Origin: DATNNN01 sp035601815
GTDB lineage: Bacteria > Pseudomonadota > Alphaproteobacteria > Rhizobiales > Xanthobacteraceae
Reading direction: 5' to 3'
Assembly (NCBI GenBank): GCA_035601815.1
Contig: DATNNN010000169.1
Location: 1-9,503, forward strand
Length of the DNA: 9,503 nucleotides
Positions 5,895 to 9,503 of this stretch are shown here, piece after piece. Below the pieces are notes generated by a model. It was given only the letters and a program-made list of their open reading frames with translations, was not told where the DNA came from and did no database searches. How positions within the stretch are numbered: the first letter of the stretch is position 1; each line of letters opens with the position of its first letter. Position numbers and translations under genes: made by a program.

Positions 5895-7295
5895 ATGAAG
5901 CCATCCAAGCCGACACGCACCGAGACTGACTCCTTCGGCGAGATCGAGGTGCCCGCCGACCGCTACTGGGGGGCGCAGACCGAGCGCTCCATCGAGAATT
6001 TCAAGATCGGCGGCGAGCGTCTGCCCAAGCCCCTCGTGCGCGCGCTCGGCCTCGTCAAGCTCGCCGCCGCCCGCGTCAACAAGACCACGGGCCTGATCGA
6101 GGCCAAGCTCGCCGACGCCATCGCCAAGGCCGCCGAGGAGGTGGCCGCCGGCAAGCTCGACGAGCATTTTCCGCTGGTCGTTTGGCAGACCGGGTCCGGC
6201 ACCCAGTCGAACATGAACGCCAACGAAGTGATCGGCAATCGCGCCATCGAGATGATGGGCGGCACCATGGGCTCCAAGAAGCCGGTGCACCCCAATGACC
6301 ACGTGAATCTGTCGCAATCGTCGAACGACTCCTTCCCCACCGCGATGCACATCGCCGCCGCGGAAGAAATCACCCACCGCCTGCTGCCGGCGCTCGACCA
6401 CCTGCACAAGGCGCTCGACGGCAAGGCCAAGGAATTCGCGAAAATCATCAAGATCGGCCGCACCCACACCCAGGATGCGACGCCCCTCACCCTCGGCCAG
6501 GAATTCTCCGGCTACGCCGCCCAGGTGGCGTCGAGCATCCGCCGCGTGAAGAACTCCCTCGCCGAGCTCTACCCGCTCGCCCAGGGCGGCACTGCCGTCG
6601 GCACCGGCCTGAACGCCAAGAAGGGCTTCGCCGAGGCCTTCGCCGCCGAGGCGGCGAAGATCACGGGGCTGCCCTTCGTCACCGCCGCGAACAAGTTCGA
6701 GGCACTCGCCTCCCACGACGCCTACGTCGCGGTGCACGGCGCGCTCACCGCCACGGCGACGGCGCTGTTCAAGGTCGCCAACGACATTCGCCTGCTCGGA
6801 TCGGGCCCGCGCTCGGGCCTCGGCGAGTTGAGTCTGCCCGAGAACGAGCCGGGCTCCTCGATCATGCCGGGCAAGGTCAATCCCACCCAGTCCGAGGCGC
6901 TCACCATGGTGTGTTGCCAGGTGATCGGCAACGAGACCACCGTGGCGTTCGCGGGCTCTCAGGGGCATTTCGAGCTCAATGTCTACAAGCCCGTGCTCGC
7001 CTATGCGCTCCTGCAATCGGTGCGGTTGCTCGCCGACGCCTCGCGCTCCTTCGCCGACAACTGCGTGGTCGGCATCAAAGCCAACGAGAAGCGCATCGCG
7101 CATCTCCTGGAGATGTCGCTGATGCTGGTGACGGCGCTCGCCCCCAAGATCGGCTACGACAATGCCGCCAAGATCGCCAAGGCCGCGCACCAGAAAGGCA
7201 CGACGCTGCGCGAGGAAGCGGTGCAGGGCGGCTACGTCAGCGAAGCGGAATTCGACGCGCTCGTGCGCCCGGAGAAGATGATCGGGCCGGGCTGA
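5895..7295 (+). CDS. fumC: Class II fumarate hydratase FumC
   Basis: The 466-residue enzyme interconverts fumarate and L-malate in the TCA cycle; class II enzymes are iron-free cytoplasmic tetramers of the aspartase/fumarase superfamily. The superfamily signature GSSIMPGKVNP starts at Gly320, which places the mobile-loop catalytic serine at Ser321. The catalytic His191 is in GRTHTQDATP, and the substrate-binding SSNDSFPTAMH and TGSGTQSNMN segments are present. The start MKPSKPTRTETDSFGEIEVPADRYWGAQT at ATG 5895 gives the family's usual length and follows GGAA with a 6-base spacer. An in-frame start at 5796 would add 33 unrelated basic residues. The neighbouring DUF4169-RHH pair is divergent. 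The stop lies 28 bp from that of the converging SDR gene. Confidence 0.97.
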   Translation: MKPSKPTRTETDSFGEIEVPADRYWGAQTERSIENFKIGGERLPKPLVRALGLVKLAAARVNKTTGLIEAKLADAIAKAAEEVAAGKLDEHFPLVVWQTGSGTQSNMNANEVIGNRAIEMMGGTMGSKKPVHPNDHVNLSQSSNDSFPTAMHIAAAEEITHRLLPALDHLHKALDGKAKEFAKIIKIGRTHTQDATPLTLGQEFSGYAAQVASSIRRVKNSLAELYPLAQGGTAVGTGLNAKKGFAEAFAAEAAKITGLPFVTAANKFEALASHDAYVAVHGALTATATALFKVANDIRLLGSGPRSGLGELSLPENEPGSSIMPGKVNPTQSEALTMVCCQVIGNETTVAFAGSQGHFELNVYKPVLAYALLQSVRLLADASRSFADNCVVGIKANEKRIAHLLEMSLMLVTALAPKIGYDNAAKIAKAAHQKGTTLREEAVQGGYVSEAEFDALVRPEKMIGPG

Positions 7296-7323
7296 GCCTG
7301 CGTCTTCCGCGGCGAAACGCGCG

Positions 7324-8124
7324 TCAGCGCACCGACAGCGAACTGAAGCCCAGGTGCATGCCGGCGTCGGCCATGAGCGTTTCACCGGTCACATGCCGCG
7401 CCGCCGGTGAGGCCAGGAAAACCGCCGCCCCCGCGATATCTTCCGCCGTGGACGCCACTTTCAGCGGCGTCGTGGCGATGATGCGCTGGCGCAACTGCTC
7501 GAGCGCAGCACCCGCGACGGCCTTGCCGAACCAGGGCGTGTCCATGAAGCCGGGGCAGATGGCGTTGACCCGGATCTTCGGCGCGAGCGCGCGAGCGAGC
7601 GACAGCGTCATGGTGGTGAGCGCGCCCTTGGAAGCGGCGTAAGGCACCGACGAGCCGATGCCGATCGCGGCCGCGATCGAGGAGACGTTGACGATCGCCG
7701 CCGGCGGCGGTGCGGCTTCGAGCAGCGCCCGCGCCGCGCGCGTCATCTGGAACGCGCCCACCACGTTGACCTGATAGAGGCGGATGAAGTCGTCGGCCGA
7801 CACCGCATCGAGGTCCGCGTGGTTTGGCGCGAACTTGGTGATGCCGGCGTTGTTGAACAGCGCGTCGATGCGGCCGAACGCTTCCGCCGCCTTGGCAATG
7901 CGGCGGCAGCCGCCGTCGTCGGCGACGTCGGCCTGCACCACGGCCGCCTCGGCGCCCTGCCCGCGCACCAGGCCCGCGGTTTCCTCCGCTTCCTTGGCGC
8001 TCTTGGCAAAATTGATCACCACGGCCTTGGCGCCGCGGCGCGCGGTTTCCACGGCGATGGCGCGGCCGAGACCGGTCGAGGCGCCGGTCACGATGATGAT
8101 CGCGTTGTCGAAATCCTTGTCCAT
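7324..8124 (-). CDS. Short-chain dehydrogenase/reductase (SDR family oxidoreductase)
   Basis: This 266-residue protein is a classical SDR, an NAD(P)-dependent oxidoreductase with a Rossmann fold. The dinucleotide-binding motif TGASTGLG spans residues 13-20, NNAG 91-94, and Asn120 lies in YQVNVVGAF. The catalytic Ser149, Tyr162 and Lys166 are in VNVSS and YAASK. ICPGFMDTPW and the C-terminal VTGETLMADAGMHLG are family-typical. The substrate cannot be read from sequence; FabG-like sugar, steroid or acyl-carrier reductases all share these motifs. The ATG at 8124 follows GGAGG with a 7-base spacer, better than the in-frame GTG at 8139. The gene converges on fumC and is divergent from the LTXXQ genes, sharing a 115-bp control region with a tandem 16-bp repeat. 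Confidence 0.93.
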   Translation of the reverse strand: MDKDFDNAIIIVTGASTGLGRAIAVETARRGAKAVVINFAKSAKEAEETAGLVRGQGAEAAVVQADVADDGGCRRIAKAAEAFGRIDALFNNAGITKFAPNHADLDAVSADDFIRLYQVNVVGAFQMTRAARALLEAAPPPAAIVNVSSIAAAIGIGSSVPYAASKGALTTMTLSLARALAPKIRVNAICPGFMDTPWFGKAVAGAALEQLRQRIIATTPLKVASTAEDIAGAAVFLASPAARHVTGETLMADAGMHLGFSSLSVR

Positions 8125-8149
8125 CGGGTTCCCTCCCACGCGGCCGCAA

Positions 8150-8185
8150 CATTACCGAAATTTCACCTGCATTACCGAAGTTTAA
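8150..8185. repeat. Tandem 16-bp direct repeat with 20-bp period in the SDR/LTXXQ control region
   Basis: CATTACCGAAATTTCA at 8150-8165 is repeated as CATTACCGAAGTTTAA at 8170-8185, with 14 of 16 positions identical. The 20-bp period is about two helical turns, so a protein would meet both copies on the same face. The second copy ends one base before the candidate -35 of the LTXXQ promoter, the usual place for an activator. The repeat sits 26-61 bases upstream of the divergent SDR start, so one regulator could control both. Two-component response regulators often bind such direct repeats, but the regulator is not identifiable here. Confidence 0.6.
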
Positions 8186-8186
8186 G

Positions 8187-8215
8187 TTGAGGCTCCGCCT
8201 GGCGGTTCGCATGAT
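8187..8215 (+). promoter_or_regulatory. Candidate sigma70-type promoter of the first LTXXQ gene
   Basis: TTGAGG (8187-8192) and CATGAT (8210-8215) are separated by 17 bases; each hexamer matches the consensus at 4 of 6 positions. The start site would fall near 8222, leaving a leader of about 18 bases that contains the AAGGGAG ribosome-binding site at 8224-8230. The spacer holds a CCGCC-T-GGCGG palindrome (8195-8205). The weak hexamers fit a promoter that needs an activator at the adjacent direct repeats. Confidence 0.4.
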
Positions 8216-8239
8216 CGAAATCCAAGGGAGATTCAGCCC

Positions 8240-8818
8240 ATGAAAAAGAAGATCGTCATAGCCGCCGCGCTCGCGGCGCTCGCCGGCTCCGGCCTCGCCT
8301 ACGCCCAGTCCGGCGAAAAGTCCGGCACCCCGCGCGAGGAACGTGCCGCACGCCCCCCGCTCACCCAGAACATGATCACCAACTTCGCCGACGCGCGCAT
8401 CGCCCGCCTCAAGGCCGGGCTCATGCTAACGGCCGAGCAGGAGAAGAACTGGCCGCCGGTGGAGGCCGTCATGCGCGACGCGGCCAAGCGCGCCGCCGAC
8501 CGCCTCGTCGCCTGGCGGAGCGACCGCGAGAAGGGCGAAATCGACACGATTGCCCGCCTCGGCCGCGTCTCCGAGGCGCTCACCGAGCGCGCTGCCGACC
8601 TCAAGAAATTCGCCGACGCCGCGCGCCCGCTCTACGACAGCCTCGACGAGCGGCAGAAGAGCCGTTTCGCGTCGCTAGTGCGCCGCGGCGGCCGCCAGGC
8701 CTTCCGCGCCTATGCTTTTGCCATGCGCGACCGCGACGGCCGTGGCGGCGGCTGGCACCGCCGCTGGCACGATGGCGACGGCCCGGGCTGGCGCGGGCGC
8801 CGCGACTCCGACGATTGA
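8240..8818 (+). CDS. Secreted LTXXQ-motif (Spy/CpxP-like) periplasmic protein, copy 1
   Basis: The 192-residue precursor has a clear signal peptide: MKKK, a hydrophobic Ala/Leu core, cleavage after AYA at residue 22. The mature part is mostly helical, with DARIARLKAG then LTAEQ at 63-67 and LDERQK at 135-140, the two repeated motifs of the LTXXQ (PF07813) family. Family members Spy and CpxP of E. coli are periplasmic chaperone or stress-sensing proteins; the role here is inferred only from this. The C-terminus (about 162-192) is a tail rich in Gly, Arg, Trp, Asp and His (GWHRRWHDGDG), absent from copy 2. The ATG at 8240 follows AAGGGAG. A hairpin terminator lies 54 bases after the stop, so this gene may be transcribed on its own. 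Confidence 0.88.
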   Translation: MKKKIVIAAALAALAGSGLAYAQSGEKSGTPREERAARPPLTQNMITNFADARIARLKAGLMLTAEQEKNWPPVEAVMRDAAKRAADRLVAWRSDREKGEIDTIARLGRVSEALTERAADLKKFADAARPLYDSLDERQKSRFASLVRRGGRQAFRAYAFAMRDRDGRGGGWHRRWHDGDGPGWRGRRDSDD

Positions 8819-8872
8819 CGAGAAATCTTGAGAGTTCAGGGGAAGGAAGTATTCGTGACCTCCCCCGACGAG

Positions 8873-8912
8873 CGAGCCGCCGCACCCCCTCCCCGGCGGC
8901 TCGTTTCGTTTC
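8873..8912 (+). terminator. Intrinsic terminator after LTXXQ copy 1
   Basis: A perfect 10-bp stem, CGAGCCGCCG (8873-8882) with CGGCGGCTCG (8894-8903), and an 11-base C-rich loop are followed by TTTCGTTTCT. It lies between the two LTXXQ genes, so the second needs its own promoter or read-through. Confidence 0.85.
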
Positions 8913-8922
8913 TAGAATGGGC

Positions 8923-8947
8923 GGAAACAAATGCGCCCGACCGCGTT
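8923..8947 (+). promoter_or_regulatory. Possible ECF/EcfG-type promoter of LTXXQ copy 2
   Basis: GGAAA (8923-8927), 16 bases, then CGTT (8944-8947) resembles the GGAAC-N16/17-CGTT general-stress promoter of alphaproteobacteria with one mismatch. It lies between the terminator and the gene, where a promoter is expected, with a leader of about 16 bases. The match is short and the mismatch falls in a well-conserved position. Confidence 0.25.
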
Positions 8948-8968
8948 AGCGTCGGGCAGGAGGAATCC

Positions 8969-9424
8969 ATGAAAACCCCGCTGTTGATCGTTGCGACGCT
9001 TGCCGTGCTCGGGTCGTTCGTCGCCGCCCCCGCGTTCGCCCAGAAGGCCAAGGAGTCCGACCGGCCGACCGCGAACCAGATTACCGCGTATGACGACGCC
9101 CGCCTCGCCAAGCTCAAGGCGGATCTTCGCCTGACCTCCGAGCAGGAAAGCGACTGGGGCAAGCTCGAGAAGGGATTGCGCGATACCTCCAAGCGCCGCG
9201 CCGATCGCATGGTGGCGGCCTGGGAAAAGGACAATCAGGCAGACTCCCGCAAGCCGCCCACCCCGGGCGAGCGCATGCGCCGCGCCGCCGAAGCCCTGCG
9301 CGCCCAGGCCGACGAGATGAACGCCACGGCCGACGCGATCGACCCCTTATGGGGCAAGCTCGACGAGCGGCAGAAGCGGACGCTTTCCGCCTACCTCGAC
9401 CAGTCGTTCGCCCAGCGGCGCTGA
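8969..9424 (+). CDS. Secreted LTXXQ-motif (Spy/CpxP-like) periplasmic protein, copy 2
   Basis: The 151-residue precursor starts at ATG 8969 behind a perfect AGGAGG (8958-8963) with a 5-base spacer. A start at the upstream in-frame TTG at 8828 would run through the terminator and is rejected. The signal peptide (MKTPLLIVATLAVLGSF) is probably cleaved after AFA at residue 24. The mature protein has DARLAKLKADLRLTSEQ (LTXXQ motif at 55-59) and LDERQK at 131-136. It aligns over its length with copy 1, sharing NxIT, DAR.A.LKA.L.LT.EQE..W and the RAAD segment, so the two are tandem paralogues. It lacks the His/Trp/Gly tail of copy 1 and ends SFAQRR. There are no Cys residues. A periplasmic chaperone or stress role is inferred from the family only. 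Confidence 0.87.
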   Translation: MKTPLLIVATLAVLGSFVAAPAFAQKAKESDRPTANQITAYDDARLAKLKADLRLTSEQESDWGKLEKGLRDTSKRRADRMVAAWEKDNQADSRKPPTPGERMRRAAEALRAQADEMNATADAIDPLWGKLDERQKRTLSAYLDQSFAQRR

Positions 9425-9444
9425 CGCGGCGATTTCACGAAATC

Positions 9445-9476
9445 AAAGAGCCGCCGTTTCAGCGGCTCTTTTCTTA
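9445..9476. terminator. Bidirectional intrinsic terminator after LTXXQ copy 2
   Basis: A perfect 10-bp stem, AAAGAGCCGC (9445-9454) with GCGGCTCTTT (9462-9471), has a 7-base loop and is followed by a T-rich stretch on the + strand. On the - strand the same stem also ends in a T-run (CTTTGATTT), so it can serve both LTXXQ copy 2 and the apparent converging gene at the window's right edge. Confidence 0.88.
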
Positions 9477-9503
9477 CACCGCCACTTCCGCCTTGATCGC
9501 CGG
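9474..9503 (-). CDS. Possible 3' end of a further gene (partial)
   Basis: Read on the - strand, the last 30 bases encode PAIKAEVAV followed by TAA at 9476-9474. The stop lies beside a terminator that also has a T-run on this strand, as expected for a converging gene. Nine residues are too few to assign a family. Confidence 0.35.
   Translation of the reverse strand, partial: PAIKAEVAV

Noticed and set aside
5655..7385. Very long open frame on the - strand opposite fumC (576 codons)
   Set aside because: It is the mirror of the fumC reading frame in GC-rich DNA. Its translation is low-complexity Gly/Arg/His/Leu without any domain, while fumC is unmistakable.
1..9503. CRISPR arrays, insertion sequences, tRNA/rRNA genes, phage or defence genes
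   Set aside because: I looked for regular repeats, terminal inverted repeats, transposase motifs and RNA gene sequences and saw none. The genes read as ordinary chromosomal functions.

Overview
The window is about two-thirds G+C, densely coding, and reads as chromosomal DNA of an alphaproteobacterium. Support for this comes from the HflK N-terminus rich in Gly, Pro and Trp, the hflK-hflC-DUF2065-degP gene order, a DUF4169 gene coupled to a ribbon-helix-helix gene, and a SerB with the long alphaproteobacterial N-terminal region. I cannot name a genus. I see no mobile element, tRNA, rRNA or CRISPR array.

Left part (1-1215, + strand): the 3' end of a DUF1015 gene, then serB (phosphoserine phosphatase, last step of serine synthesis). 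serB converges on degP, and the two stop codons abut with no base between them.

Middle part (1216-5442, - strand): read in the direction of transcription, a DUF4169 gene overlaps a small ribbon-helix-helix gene by ATGA. A 178-bp gap follows, holding a good sigma70-type promoter. Then come hflK, hflC (ATGA overlap), a 61-residue DUF2065 membrane protein, and a DegP/HtrA-type periplasmic protease. This is an envelope quality-control operon: HflK/HflC are the membrane partners of the FtsH protease, and DegP degrades misfolded periplasmic proteins. The 152-bp DUF2065-degP gap holds two overlapping, mutually exclusive inverted repeats, the second followed by a short T-run, laid out like an attenuator.

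Right part (5631-9503): a 264-bp divergent region with a long imperfect inverted repeat leads into fumC (+). fumC converges on a short-chain dehydrogenase/reductase gene (-). That gene diverges from two tandem genes for small secreted LTXXQ (Spy/CpxP-like) proteins (+). The SDR/LTXXQ control region carries a 16-bp direct repeat with a 20-bp period, directly upstream of a plausible promoter. Each LTXXQ gene ends in a strong hairpin terminator, and the two terminators share a 9-base sequence. The last 30 bases look like the 3' end of a further - strand gene.

The genes are almost all recognisable families. The less explained parts are regulatory: the degP leader, the 20-bp repeat pair, the fumC upstream repeat, and a palindrome over the start of the DUF4169-RHH unit. 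The window also brings together two envelope-stress themes, HflKC/DegP proteolysis and Spy-like periplasmic proteins. A functional link between them is inference only.
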